A stretch of 8,578 bases of DNA from Clostridia bacterium (GTDB lineage: Bacteria > Bacillota_E > SLMV01 > PUMD01), in contig SKXF01000038.1 of assembly GCA_007128555.1 (NCBI GenBank), positions 1 to 8,578 on the forward strand. Direction: 5' to 3'. This document shows positions 1-6,286 of the stretch, in pieces. Under the pieces are notes generated by a model. That model was not told the DNA's origin. It searched no databases and worked only from the letters and a program-made list of their open reading frames with translations. The translations under genes were made by a program, and so were the position numbers. How positions within the stretch are numbered: position 1 is the first letter of the stretch; each line of letters starts with the position of its first letter.

Positions 1-162
1 AAGAGACTCTCTGAGGAGACGGGGACGGTTCTGCCCAAGGGGGCTGGTGATGTGACCGTCGCAGCAGGGAAAGCCCTTGTCCGGTCCCACGGTAGGCAAT
101 CGCTATTTCGAGTGGCCAAACTTCATTTTGCCAACACCCACAAGATCGGTCCGGAAGGGTAG
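1..162 (+). CDS. 3' end of an unidentified upstream ORF (partial)
   Basis: Frame 1 is open from the left edge of the window to a TAG at 160-162, giving 53 residues with no internal stop; the other two forward frames close early (TGA at 10-12 and TGA near 53-55). The tail is moderately basic with no recognisable motif, and I do not recognise the protein. The ORF stops four bases before the ATG of the WYL regulator, and the regulator's ribosome binding site lies inside its last codons. This spacing is typical of translationally coupled genes in one operon. A 162-base open frame can arise by chance in DNA of this GC content, so the call rests mainly on the stop/start spacing. The alternative is a non-coding promoter region for the regulator. 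Confidence 0.4.
   Translation, partial: KRLSEETGTVLPKGAGDVTVAAGKALVRSHGRQSLFRVAKLHFANTHKIGPEG
153..159 (+). promoter_or_regulatory. Ribosome binding site of the WYL regulator
   Basis: GGAAGGG lies seven bases before the ATG at 167. It fixes the start there rather than at the in-frame TTG at 77, which has no Shine-Dalgarno sequence and would add 30 residues unrelated to the helix-turn-helix domain. Confidence 0.65.
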
Positions 163-166
163 ATTC

Positions 167-1120
167 ATGGAAAGCAAACTGTGGCGGTCGCTCAAGATCT
201 TCCAGATCGTTTCGGGTAACAGGAAGATGAAGGCGGCCGAAATAGCGCGTGAACTGGGCGTGTCGGTGAGAACCTTCCATCGGGATCGCCAGGTTCTCGA
301 GGAAGCGGGCCTGGCCCTCACAAGCGATGGCGAAGGTTATACCCTGATGGATCAACCCTTTCTGCCTGCGGTGCACTTGGCCTGGAATGAGGGGCTCGCC
401 CTGCTTTGCACGGTTGAGGGCATCCTGGAGACGGGAGTCATTCCCTATCGCGACTCCCTTGAAGATGCTCTGAGGAAGATCAGGTCAGGCATTCCTCCCA
501 AGGTGCGCCAGCGGATTGCCGAGGCTGCCGACGAGATCAGCGTCAGGCACCATCCCATGGTAGACATGAGCTCTCACCACGACACGTTCCAGGTATTGTG
601 GGGAGCGATCCAGGAACGTCGAGTGGTCCAGATCAGGTACCTGGCCAGAGGGTACGACGAACCGGTGTGCAGACAGGTAGAGCCCCTGGCAGTCATTCAG
701 AAATGGCGAGCCTGGTATGTTGTGGCTCATTGTCGCCTGCGGGATGAGATGAGAACCTTTCGCGTGGACCGCATCTCCGAAATTGGTCTCGCCGGGGGGC
801 AGTTTGTCCCCCCGCGTAGCTTTGACCTGGATGCCTTTCTCAGCGGTGCCTGGATGGTTGAACGGGGCCAGGTGCGGCGGGTCCGAATCAGGTTCAGCGG
901 AACGGCGGGCCGGCTAGTCAGGGAGTTGACCTGGCATCCCAGCCAGCAGATCGAGGAGGATACAGAGGGGCGCGTGATCGTCTCCTTCAAGACGGGGGGA
1001 TTGGGCGAGGTTGCAGATTGGGTCATGGGGTACGTAGACGAGGCCCAGGTATTGGAGCCCCCTGAATTGCGGGAGATGGTTCGCGAGCGTGCCCTCGGGA
1101 TCCTATCTGTCTACCGGTGA
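167..1120 (+). CDS. WYL-domain helix-turn-helix transcriptional regulator (DeoR/YafY-like)
   Basis: This is a 317-residue DNA-binding regulator, probably cytoplasmic. Residues 1-60 form a winged helix-turn-helix of the HTH_11 type: the segment 23-49 reads as a helix-turn-helix with the typical RTFHRD recognition-helix pattern, followed by a short wing (GEGYTL). Residues about 140-208 match the WYL domain, with WYVVAHCR at 183-190 in place of the signature Trp-Tyr-Leu and the usual FRVDRI at 198-203. Residues about 235-312 match the WCX C-terminal extension. Length and domain order are those of full-length YafY/PafBC-like regulators. WYL domains are thought to sense ligands or nucleic acid, and members control DNA damage, defence and metabolic genes; the target here is unknown. 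The start is set by GGAAGGG at 153-159. The next gene is convergent, so any autoregulated operon would lie upstream. The family call is secure; the role is not. Confidence 0.9.
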   Translation: MESKLWRSLKIFQIVSGNRKMKAAEIARELGVSVRTFHRDRQVLEEAGLALTSDGEGYTLMDQPFLPAVHLAWNEGLALLCTVEGILETGVIPYRDSLEDALRKIRSGIPPKVRQRIAEAADEISVRHHPMVDMSSHHDTFQVLWGAIQERRVVQIRYLARGYDEPVCRQVEPLAVIQKWRAWYVVAHCRLRDEMRTFRVDRISEIGLAGGQFVPPRSFDLDAFLSGAWMVERGQVRRVRIRFSGTAGRLVRELTWHPSQQIEEDTEGRVIVSFKTGGLGEVADWVMGYVDEAQVLEPPELREMVRERALGILSVYR

Positions 1121-1271
1121 GGGCTTTGTGATGGCGGAGTCGTCGATGTCTCCCTGTTGGTGTGAACATGGAGCCCCCTGTCGGGTTCAGGGTATTCTTC
1201 GCTCACAGCACTTAGACGCCGCATCATATCCAGGAAGCCCGGGGCTGCCGATTGGGCCCCCTGGAGCCGTC

Positions 1272-2045
1272 TCAGACCAATGTCTTTTGAATCTTTGCAA
1301 GTACATCTCGCAGCATGTCGCGGCGAGAAGGTTGAACCTCGTACTTGTCGGCCGTGATCTGCAGCGCCTGAGGAACATCCAGACCACGGGCCAGGAGATC
1401 CGTGGAGTGTCCGAGGAAGTCCTCAAGCCATTCGCGCTGCCTGGATAGCACATCCGGGCCGCCCGGTTTGCCGTGTCCCGGTATGACGTGCTCGGGATCC
1501 AGGGTTTCCAGGTAGCGCAGGGCTTCGATCCACTCCTCGATGTTGGCGTCACCCATGAAGGGAAAGCGGCCTGCGAAAACAAGGTCACTGGTAAATAGTG
1601 TGGATCTTTGCGGAATATGAACGACCAGAGTGCCAGGGGCATGTCCATCCAGCTGACGGAGGAAGAGGCTCTTCTCATCAAAATGAAGGGCAAGGCAACC
1701 AGTGAACGTGATTTCTGGCAGGCGAAGTTGGAGCCTGTTGGCAGTAATATCTTCCCATGCGCCCTCCAGTTGCTGTTCCATCAGCTTTCGCGTGGTATCC
1801 GTGGCCACGATGGGCGCCGTCGGAAACGCAGCATTCCCAAAGACATGATCTGCATGAAAATGGGTGTTAATCACCATGCGAATGGGTTTAGCTGTACGGG
1901 CCCTCACGTGGGCAAACAGCAATTCGCCATCGCTGGGTTGTCTCATGGTGTCTATTATCACCGCACCCCGGTTGGTGGTCACGAAGGCGGCGTTAACGGT
2001 CTCCAGGGAATCACTGATCATGTGGACATCTTTGGCGATCTGCAC
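1272..2045 (-). CDS. Metallo-beta-lactamase-fold hydrolase
   Basis: This 257-residue protein is a complete MBL-fold metallohydrolase. The binuclear metal site is intact: THFHADH at 61-67 (H62, H64, D66, H67), H135 in GHAPGTL, D154 in SDLVF and H191 in PGHG. The whole fold is present with a helical C-terminal tail, and the length is normal for glyoxalase II-like or SoxH-like hydrolases. No signal peptide is visible, so it is probably cytoplasmic. Substrate cannot be assigned: thioester, lactone or other ester hydrolysis are all possible in this superfamily. The start is the GTG at 2045, preceded eight bases upstream by AGGAG within the purine-rich run at 2054-2062. It is divergent from the DUF1657 gene and convergent with the WYL regulator, so it is probably transcribed alone. 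Confidence 0.9.
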   Translation of the reverse strand: MQIAKDVHMISDSLETVNAAFVTTNRGAVIIDTMRQPSDGELLFAHVRARTAKPIRMVINTHFHADHVFGNAAFPTAPIVATDTTRKLMEQQLEGAWEDITANRLQLRLPEITFTGCLALHFDEKSLFLRQLDGHAPGTLVVHIPQRSTLFTSDLVFAGRFPFMGDANIEEWIEALRYLETLDPEHVIPGHGKPGGPDVLSRQREWLEDFLGHSTDLLARGLDVPQALQITADKYEVQPSRRDMLRDVLAKIQKTLV

Positions 2046-2053
2046 GTCCTTTT

Positions 2054-2062
2054 CTCCTCTCC
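2054..2062 (-). promoter_or_regulatory. Ribosome binding site of the MBL-fold hydrolase
   Basis: Read on the minus strand this is GGAGAGGAG, with the AGGAG core eight bases before the GTG start at 2045. It supports that GTG as the true start. Confidence 0.7.
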
Positions 2063-2079
2063 AGACTTAGACCTCTGGA
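2060..2079. repeat. Inverted repeat in the hydrolase 5' leader
   Basis: TCCAGA at 2060-2065 and TCTGGA at 2074-2079 form a perfect six-base inverted repeat with an eight-base spacer. On the minus-strand transcript the arm nearest the gene runs directly into the Shine-Dalgarno run (2054-2062), so a hairpin could partly mask it. As DNA it could instead be an operator for a dimeric regulator. A six-base repeat can occur by chance. Confidence 0.3.
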
Positions 2080-2115
2080 CTTGTTATTCTGCATTCATGG
2101 CGGGGATCCTTCAAG

Positions 2116-2144
2116 GCATGCAGACCTCATTTTCCAGCATATCC
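2116..2144 (+). promoter_or_regulatory. Possible forespore (sigma-G/F-like) promoter for the DUF1657 gene
   Basis: GCATG at 2116-2120 and CATATCC at 2138-2144 are separated by 17 bases. From memory, Bacillus sigma-G promoters have GCATA-like -35 and CATACTA-like -10 elements with about this spacing. DUF1657 genes are typical of spore formers, which makes this worth noting. The match is partial and no sporulation gene is adjacent. No convincing sigma-A promoter was seen in the same interval. Confidence 0.2.
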
Positions 2145-2175
2145 GATGCCGTCCGTGATCAACATAGGTGGCGGA

Positions 2176-2183
2176 GGAGGTGA
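2176..2183 (+). promoter_or_regulatory. Ribosome binding site of the DUF1657 gene
   Basis: GGAGGTGA is a perfect anti-Shine-Dalgarno match ending five bases before the TTG at 2189. It decides the start. The in-frame GTG at 2168 lies upstream of it and would translate the ribosome binding site itself. Confidence 0.85.
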
Positions 2184-2188
2184 GCTAC

Positions 2189-2509
2189 TTGACTGTCGGT
2201 ACAAAGCTTCACCAGACGATCAGCCAGCTAAAGTCCTGCGCCGGCAACCTGCAGGGTTTTGCCCTTGACACCGATGATCCGCAGGCTAAGCAGATGTTCA
2301 CCAGCGCATCGCAACAGCTGGATCAGATCGTACAACAGGTGAATTCCCGCACCAACTACGTGGAACAGCAGGAACCCACGTACAAGATGGGGCAGATGGC
2401 CCAGCAGGCTGCTCAGCAGCAGCAGCAGCAGCAGCGGCAGCAGCAGACGACGCAGACAATGCACCAGCCGCAGCGAGAGCAGCAGGCCAGGCCCAGGGAT
2501 CGGCGATAG
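2189..2509 (+). CDS. DUF1657 family protein with polyglutamine C-terminal tail
   Basis: The protein is 106 residues long from the TTG at 2189. Residues 1-66 match the DUF1657 pattern: MTVGTKLHQT at the start, the FALDT-D--AK-M segment at 25-37 and a -Y-EQQEP-YK- ending at 58-66. These are small soluble proteins of about 70 residues, common in spore-forming Bacillota, often near spoVA-type genes; their biochemical function is unknown to me. Here the domain is followed by about 40 residues of low-complexity sequence: seven glutamines at 76-82, three more at 84-86, then a basic Gln/Arg-rich end (RPRDRR). This tail is unusual for the family and is probably disordered. The tail is in frame with the domain and the gene ends before a strong terminator, so it appears intact. 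No spoVA genes lie in the window. Confidence 0.85.
   Translation: MTVGTKLHQTISQLKSCAGNLQGFALDTDDPQAKQMFTSASQQLDQIVQQVNSRTNYVEQQEPTYKMGQMAQQAAQQQQQQQRQQQTTQTMHQPQREQQARPRDRR
2414..2446 (+). repeat. CAG trinucleotide microsatellite inside the DUF1657 gene
   Basis: Seven consecutive CAG units (2414-2434), one CGG, then three more CAG units (2438-2446), all in frame as glutamine with one arginine. Because the unit is three bases, slippage would change tail length without shifting the frame. The near-exclusive use of CAG rather than CAA suggests recent expansion. Confidence 0.9.
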
Positions 2510-2548
2510 CCTGACCCTGATGGAAACCGAAAGTTAAGTAAGCTTGCA

Positions 2549-2580
2549 CAAAGGGCCGGGGACTATTCCCCGGCCCTTTG
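2549..2580. terminator. Bidirectional intrinsic terminator
   Basis: A perfect 14-base-pair stem (2549-2562 with 2567-2580) closes a four-base CTAT loop. The stem core is GC-rich (GGGCCGGGG) and is flanked by AAA on the left and TTT on the right, so it reads as a hairpin with a short U-run on both strands. It lies 39 bases after the DUF1657 stop and 33 bases beyond the foldase stop, and so can end both convergent transcripts. The T-run is only three bases, which is short for an intrinsic terminator. Confidence 0.88.
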
Positions 2581-2613
2581 ATGGGATGTTCTTCTAGACT
2601 TACCCATCTACTG

Positions 2614-3501
2614 CTACGGCCAGAAGATCTGAACATCCGCGTCCTGCTGCAGTTGATGGACGATCTCGTCCCTCTGCGGGGCGTTGACCATCTGGTAGGC
2701 ATGTTTAACCTGGTCCCGAACCTCGCTGAATACAGCGTCCTTGGCCGGTTGACGATCGGTCAACTTGATGATGTGAAAACCGGCCTGGGTTTCCACGGGG
2801 CCGCTGAGCTCACCGATCTCCAGGCTGAAAGCCGCATCCTCGAATTCAGGATACATGGTTCCCCGTGAGAACAAACCCAGGTCACCCTCTACCTCAGCAG
2901 AAGCCGTGTCCAGTGAGTGCTGGCTTGCCAGGGCTCCAAAATCCTCCCCTTCTGCCAGCAGATCAAACATCTCCTGCAGCTTGTCTTCACTCGCTACCAG
3001 GATGTGCGAGGCGCGGATTTTCTCAGGCGTAGCGAACTCCTCGCGGTTTTCCTCGAAGTAGGCCTCGAGGTCAGCATCCGTGAATTCAATCTCAGCAAAC
3101 CGGATCTCGTCGAGGGCCGTGCTGATCAACAGGTTGTGCCGGAGACCCTGTTCGTTGAGACCGTACTGGGCCAGGAACTGTTCAAAGCCGACATCTCCAA
3201 ACTGAGTTTTCAGAAGATTGATCTCGGCGTCGATCTCCGCATCACTGGGAGCTAGTCCCGCCTTCTCCGCAGCACTGAGGATGAGTTGGTACATGATAAG
3301 CGTCTCCAGGGCCTCGCTTCCGTAAACTTCCTCGAGGTGGTCATGGAGAGCATCCTTGGTGATGTCCTCGCCGTTCACCCGTGCGACGACGTTAGCGCCT
3401 CCGCCAGCGCCCGGCTGTACATACCAGAGAACGCTTGCACCGATCATGGCAACAGCAATGCCGATTGCCACCGTCCATTTTAGCCATGTCTTTTGCCTCA
3501 T
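2614..3501 (-). CDS. Membrane-anchored parvulin-type peptidyl-prolyl isomerase (PrsA/SurA-like foldase)
   Basis: This 295-residue protein probably assists folding of secreted proteins on the outer face of the membrane. Residues 9-28 are a hydrophobic anchor after a basic N-terminus (MRQKTWLK). There is no lipobox cysteine, so unlike Bacillus PrsA it should be anchored by a helix, not a lipid. Residues about 38-155 form the helical SurA_N-like chaperone region, beginning [10 protein letters not shown]. Residues about 160-250 are the rotamase domain, with the family landmarks ASHILV (164-169), GDLGLFSRG (206-214) and GFHIIKL (241-247). A short helical tail follows. The ATG at 3501 is chosen because GGAGATGA (3506-3513) precedes it. 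The frame stays open upstream to 3945, an extension discussed separately. The gene is convergent with DUF1657 across a terminator and divergent from the four-helix membrane protein gene. Confidence 0.9.
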   Translation of the reverse strand: MRQKTWLKWTVAIGIAVAMIGASVLWYVQPGAGGGANVVARVNGEDITKDALHDHLEEVYGSEALETLIMYQLILSAAEKAGLAPSDAEIDAEINLLKTQFGDVGFEQFLAQYGLNEQGLRHNLLISTALDEIRFAEIEFTDADLEAYFEENREEFATPEKIRASHILVASEDKLQEMFDLLAEGEDFGALASQHSLDTASAEVEGDLGLFSRGTMYPEFEDAAFSLEIGELSGPVETQAGFHIIKLTDRQPAKDAVFSEVRDQVKHAYQMVNAPQRDEIVHQLQQDADVQIFWP

Positions 3502-3505
3502 TTTA

Positions 3506-3513
3506 TCATCTCC
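3506..3513 (-). promoter_or_regulatory. Ribosome binding site of the foldase
   Basis: On the minus strand this reads GGAGATGA, with the GGAG core eight bases before the ATG at 3501. It selects this start over the upstream in-frame codons, which have only weak purine runs. Confidence 0.7.
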
Positions 3514-3574
3514 ATCTAAATATGGGTCTGTTCTAGTATTGAGCACGGATAGTATCTGCAGCGCACACAAACAG

Positions 3575-3602
3575 TCTATAACGGGTTGCGTTGCCGGGGC
3601 AA
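3575..3602 (-). promoter_or_regulatory. Weak candidate promoter for the foldase
   Basis: Minus-strand TTGCCC (3602-3597) and TATAGA (3580-3575) are 16 bases apart, each matching four of six sigma-A consensus positions. They lie about 75-100 bases before the foldase ATG. Matches of this quality occur by chance, so this is only a candidate. Confidence 0.2.
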
Positions 3603-3868
3603 GGCAGTAGAAGGTGTGATCTTTATCCACACTGCCGCATGGCACATGTCGTTCCCTGCGACGCCATCGCAGTAGCCTGTAGATTGTAATGCCGACGATG
3701 ATCAGGAGCGCCAGCATGAACAGTGCCCCCATCTTAACGTTTATGAGCATCATCTTCAAGCGAGGAAGCAGCGGAAGATCCAGCGGGTGACGGGTGACCA
3801 TACAGCACTCGTCTAAAGGCTTTTCGGTTAGCGAGGTAGAAAGATACAACGAGAGTAATATTGCTTTA

Positions 3869-3876
3869 GAAGGGAG
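3869..3876 (+). promoter_or_regulatory. Ribosome binding site of the four-helix membrane protein
   Basis: GAAGGGAG ends seven bases before the GTG at 3884. It supports that GTG as start instead of the upstream in-frame codon at 3794, whose extra 30 residues are polar and lack a ribosome binding site. Confidence 0.6.
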
Positions 3877-3883
3877 CACGCCC

Positions 3884-4294
3884 GTGCTGTTTAACGTCGA
3901 TGTGATTTTTCTCTGGTTGGGAGCGATTATATTCGCTGGTGCCACGAGCCTGGGTTTGATCCGCGGTGCCCTGGATCAGACCTTCGTCGCCGGCCTGGTA
4001 GGTATCATGATCCTGATCGTGGGAACCGTAGGCCCGGATAAGAAGGACGAGCTGACAGACAAGGAAGAGGCCTGGATGCACCAGGAGTTGCTTGTGGCAG
4101 GACATTACTCCTTTATCCTGGCTGTTGTTGCAGGCGCCATGTGGCTGATGTACACGATCTGGGATGGCGGCCCCGCAATGGCCATTGCCATTTACCTGGC
4201 GCTCATCCAGCTTCCCTACCTGGTGATCCGCATGGCACTGCGCCGGAACATGCCCAGGCGGAAAGATTCGAAGACGTCAAAGAAAAAGAAATAA
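3884..4294 (+). CDS. Four-helix membrane protein of unknown function
   Basis: I do not recognise this 136-residue protein. It is strongly hydrophobic, with four likely membrane helices at about 7-27, 33-50, 72-92 and 97-118. An acidic loop joins helices 2 and 3 ([14 protein letters not shown], 51-64). The protein ends in a very basic tail ([17 protein letters not shown], 120-136), which should face the cytoplasm by the positive-inside rule. There is no catalytic motif, signal peptide or cysteine. The GTG start follows GAAGGGAG. The ComEA-like gene starts 33 bases downstream on the same strand, so the two may be co-transcribed. The basic tail might contact DNA, RNA or a partner, but this is only inference. 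Confidence 0.7.
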   Translation: MLFNVDVIFLWLGAIIFAGATSLGLIRGALDQTFVAGLVGIMILIVGTVGPDKKDELTDKEEAWMHQELLVAGHYSFILAVVAGAMWLMYTIWDGGPAMAIAIYLALIQLPYLVIRMALRRNMPRRKDSKTSKKKK

Positions 4295-4297
4295 CTG

Positions 4298-4315
4298 GCA
4301 GGGATAGGTCCCTGC
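4298..4315 (+). repeat. Hairpin between the membrane protein and comEA-like genes
   Basis: GCAGGGA (4298-4304) and TCCCTGC (4309-4315) are perfect seven-base inverted arms around a four-base TAGG loop. It starts three bases after the upstream stop codon. No T-run follows, so it is not an ordinary intrinsic terminator. It could act in mRNA processing or stability, or control translation of the downstream gene, which lacks an obvious ribosome binding site. Confidence 0.5.
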
Positions 4316-4327
4316 TGTGTCCAATAT

Positions 4328-4981
4328 ATGGGTATGACGTGGCTGAACTTGTCTGCGGCAGAGCTGAGACTACTTGCTCTTCTGATGATGATCATGACGC
4401 TGGCATTCAGCTGGCGGGTCGTGGTCAACAATCCGCCTGTGTATTTTGCGCTCACCGGCCCCCCGCCGCACCGGGTGATTCTCAAACCCGGGGATGGTCA
4501 GGCGAAGGATGTGCAGGGAGCACTCCCGCAAGAAATGGACCTTTCCTGCGACGAGGCGGGGATTTTCATCATTGACCCTGAGGGTATCTGGGTCCAGATC
4601 GAGGGATGCGTCCAGCAGCCCGGAGTCTACAGGGTTCCGACCGGGACCCGTCTGTTCATGTTACTACAGCACGCTGGAGGGGTTGCCGACGGTGGAGTCA
4701 CGACGGGATTCAATTTGACCGAAGAGCTCCGGGATGGGCAGAAGTTGGTGATCACGGACGAAAATCCGGGCAGTGAGCACGATGACAGAAGGATCAACAT
4801 CAACACCAGTTCCGCCGATCGTCTGCAGGAATTGCCTGGCATTGGCCCCGCCCTTGCTGAGAGGATCGTCGAGTACCGCCAGCGTCATGGCAGTTTTGGT
4901 TCGATCGAGGAGTTGGCCGAGGTCCCTGGGATCGGTGCCGCGACCGTTGATAAACTGAGAGAATGGGTCACCCTCTGGTGA
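4328..4981 (+). CDS. comEA: ComEA-like competence protein: SLBB plus helix-hairpin-helix DNA binding
   Basis: This 217-residue protein has the architecture of Gram-positive ComEA, the membrane-anchored receptor that binds incoming double-stranded DNA during transformation. Residues about 13-33 are a membrane anchor. Residues about 88-145 match an SLBB domain (VQIEGCVQQPGVY, then LLQHAGG). Residues 156-217 are a tandem helix-hairpin-helix domain with the hallmark ININTSSADRLQELPGIGP (156-174) and the second hairpin EVPGIGAATVDKL (198-210). Length is normal. The start is less certain: ATG at 4328 and ATG at 4334 are possible and neither has a clear Shine-Dalgarno sequence. Its usual partners comEB/comEC are not beside it; the next gene is convergent, with its stop three bases away. 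A role in other DNA handling or secretion is possible without ComEC nearby. Confidence 0.87.
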   Translation: MGMTWLNLSAAELRLLALLMMIMTLAFSWRVVVNNPPVYFALTGPPPHRVILKPGDGQAKDVQGALPQEMDLSCDEAGIFIIDPEGIWVQIEGCVQQPGVYRVPTGTRLFMLLQHAGGVADGGVTTGFNLTEELRDGQKLVITDENPGSEHDDRRININTSSADRLQELPGIGPALAERIVEYRQRHGSFGSIEELAEVPGIGAATVDKLREWVTLW

Positions 4982-4984
4982 TCA

Positions 4985-6250
4985 TCACAACCCTCCGTAA
5001 AGCAATCCAACGCCAATGGCCGTGGCTGCCACCGCGATGATCACAGGGAGGCAGATCCTGGCCACCTCACCGAAAGAGACGTTGAAGTAGCGATTCGTTA
5101 GAATCTGGCACAGATGCAGGGGCGAGATGAGGTAGAACAGAAAGGCAAAGCAGTAGGCCAGCATTACGTAAACCAGTTCACTTTTCCCCATGGTCATGGC
5201 GATGGGTGTCACCACCGGTATGACCACTGCCACCGTGCTGATATAGGACGCTGAAATGAATCCCATGATGCTCGCCAGGCCTGCGGTGATGACAAAGAGG
5301 GGGAGTCCCGCCTGGACCATTGCGGTCATCAGGTCGCTGACGGCCGTCGTCTCGTTGACGCTCGCCCGGAAGATCATGATCCCAACCATTGCTCCGACTA
5401 TGGGGTAGTCGATGTCACGGACGATCTGCAGCGGGACCGAACCCAGGTTAAAGCCCTCTTGTTGCTTGACATATCTGAGTACCGCTACCATGAGTGCCAT
5501 ACCCAGTATCAGGGCCAGCGCAAGGTGGACCCCGAAACCCAGGTGTAGGACCAGGCTGAGAAGAATCGGTGATGAATGCAGTAGAAAACTCCGCACGGCA
5601 CCCATCGGGGTTGAGCACCCCTCGTCTCCGAAGGAAGGTTTCGTGGTAGCGGCAATGGGAGGCTTTCCTCTGATAAGAATGAAGTAGTAACCGGCCCCGA
5701 GCATCGCCACCGCCATGGGCCACAGGATCCACAGGAGCTCAGCAACACGGACTTCTGCGAGGCGGGCGGTCATGATGAACGTGGGCATGAAGGGGAACAC
5801 GAAGTACCAGCTGTGACGGAAGATCAAGTTTGCGGCCGAGCGGTTCTCCCGGGACAGGTCCATGCGTTCGCCCAGGGTATCCACGATAGGCGCGGACACG
5901 ATGGCGCCTCCAACCATGGGCATGGAGCCGATCAGGCCCGGTACGATCATCAGTGTCAGGCGATCATTGCGGAGCATGGTGCCCAGGGCTGCGACCATCT
6001 TGTCGAAGAAGCTGTACCGGTTCATGAGGGCTGCCAGGGCAGTGATCATGGCCACAATGAGGGCCAGGTCGACGGTGTTTCGTTCAATGACGGCGGATCC
6101 GAAGAGGTTCAAGATGAAGGGGAGGCTCTTCCCTGATGCCACCAGGACGATCAGAGATGCAGATGCCATGGCCAGGGCCAGCGAGACCTTCTTTGTGATC
6201 ATCACCATGATGACTGCAAATGCTACAATGATGCCAGCAGACTCCAGCAT
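4985..6250 (-). CDS. DUF401 family integral membrane permease (ion-transporter superfamily)
   Basis: This 421-residue protein is hydrophobic throughout, with about ten to twelve membrane helices and a polar loop near 195-218. It resembles the DUF401 (TIGR00529-type) family, recognised by PGLIGSMPMVGGAIVSAP (104-121), NLIFRHSWYFVFPFMP (141-156), FISASYISTVAVVIP (331-345) and ISPLHLC (375-381). DUF401 belongs with the IT superfamily of secondary transporters, related to anion and gluconate-type carriers; the substrate is unknown. Length is typical. The ATG at 6250 is preceded seven bases upstream by GGAG (6258-6261). The gene follows the phosphatase-like gene by 36 bases on the same strand, indicating an operon. 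Its stop is three bases from the convergent comEA-like stop, with no terminator between them, so readthrough antisense to comEA is likely. Confidence 0.85.
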   Translation of the reverse strand: MLESAGIIVAFAVIMVMITKKVSLALAMASASLIVLVASGKSLPFILNLFGSAVIERNTVDLALIVAMITALAALMNRYSFFDKMVAALGTMLRNDRLTLMIVPGLIGSMPMVGGAIVSAPIVDTLGERMDLSRENRSAANLIFRHSWYFVFPFMPTFIMTARLAEVRVAELLWILWPMAVAMLGAGYYFILIRGKPPIAATTKPSFGDEGCSTPMGAVRSFLLHSSPILLSLVLHLGFGVHLALALILGMALMVAVLRYVKQQEGFNLGSVPLQIVRDIDYPIVGAMVGIMIFRASVNETTAVSDLMTAMVQAGLPLFVITAGLASIMGFISASYISTVAVVIPVVTPIAMTMGKSELVYVMLAYCFAFLFYLISPLHLCQILTNRYFNVSFGEVARICLPVIIAVAATAIGVGLLYGGL

Positions 6251-6286
6251 TGAGACACTCCATTCGACGGGTGCGTTGTCTTCCCC

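Larger units (their letters stand above)
3502..3883. other. 382-base divergent intergenic region with a candidate membrane-segment ORF
   Basis: No secure gene lies here. On the minus strand the foldase frame is open throughout. From an ATG at 3753 it would encode a start-proximal hydrophobic stretch ([20 protein letters not shown]) followed by an arginine cluster RWRRRER, then about 50 residues that do not look protein-like, before joining the foldase. No good ribosome binding site precedes the ATGs at 3753 or 3732. CTGCGA (3656-3661) and TCGCAG (3667-3672) form a perfect six-base inverted repeat with a five-base loop. A weak sigma-A-like pair on the minus strand (TTGCCC at 3602-3597 and TATAGA at 3580-3575, spacing 16) could serve the foldase. 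No convincing promoter was found for the rightward gene. Confidence 0.4.

Noticed and set aside
77..166. Upstream TTG start of the WYL regulator adding 30 residues
   Set aside because: No ribosome binding site precedes it, the added residues are outside the helix-turn-helix domain, and the ATG at 167 has a well-placed GGAAGGG.
1176..1200. CCCTG/CAGGG hairpin followed by TATTCTTC after the WYL regulator, as a terminator
   Set aside because: The stem is only five base pairs with a seven-base loop and the T-run is interrupted; it is too weak to call.
1229..1265. Composite inverted repeat (TCCAG/CTGGA plus GGGGC/GCCCC) just past the hydrolase stop
   Set aside because: It needs a seven-base bulge and no T-run follows on either strand. 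It may slow transcription but is not a supportable terminator.
1608..2183. Long forward open frame of 191 codons over the hydrolase gene
   Set aside because: It is antisense to a gene with an intact catalytic motif set, and the forward translation has no recognisable domain.
2168..2188. GTG start of the DUF1657 protein seven codons upstream
   Set aside because: It would translate through the perfect Shine-Dalgarno, and the family begins with the MTVGTKLHQ segment encoded from the TTG at 2189.
2402..2455. CAG tract as a CRISPR or other mobile repeat
   Set aside because: It is a short in-frame trinucleotide microsatellite with no spacers; no CRISPR-like array exists in the window.
3356..3610. 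Forward ORF of 84 codons before the four-helix membrane protein gene
   Set aside because: It overlaps the start of the foldase antisense, has no ribosome binding site, and its translation has no recognisable feature.
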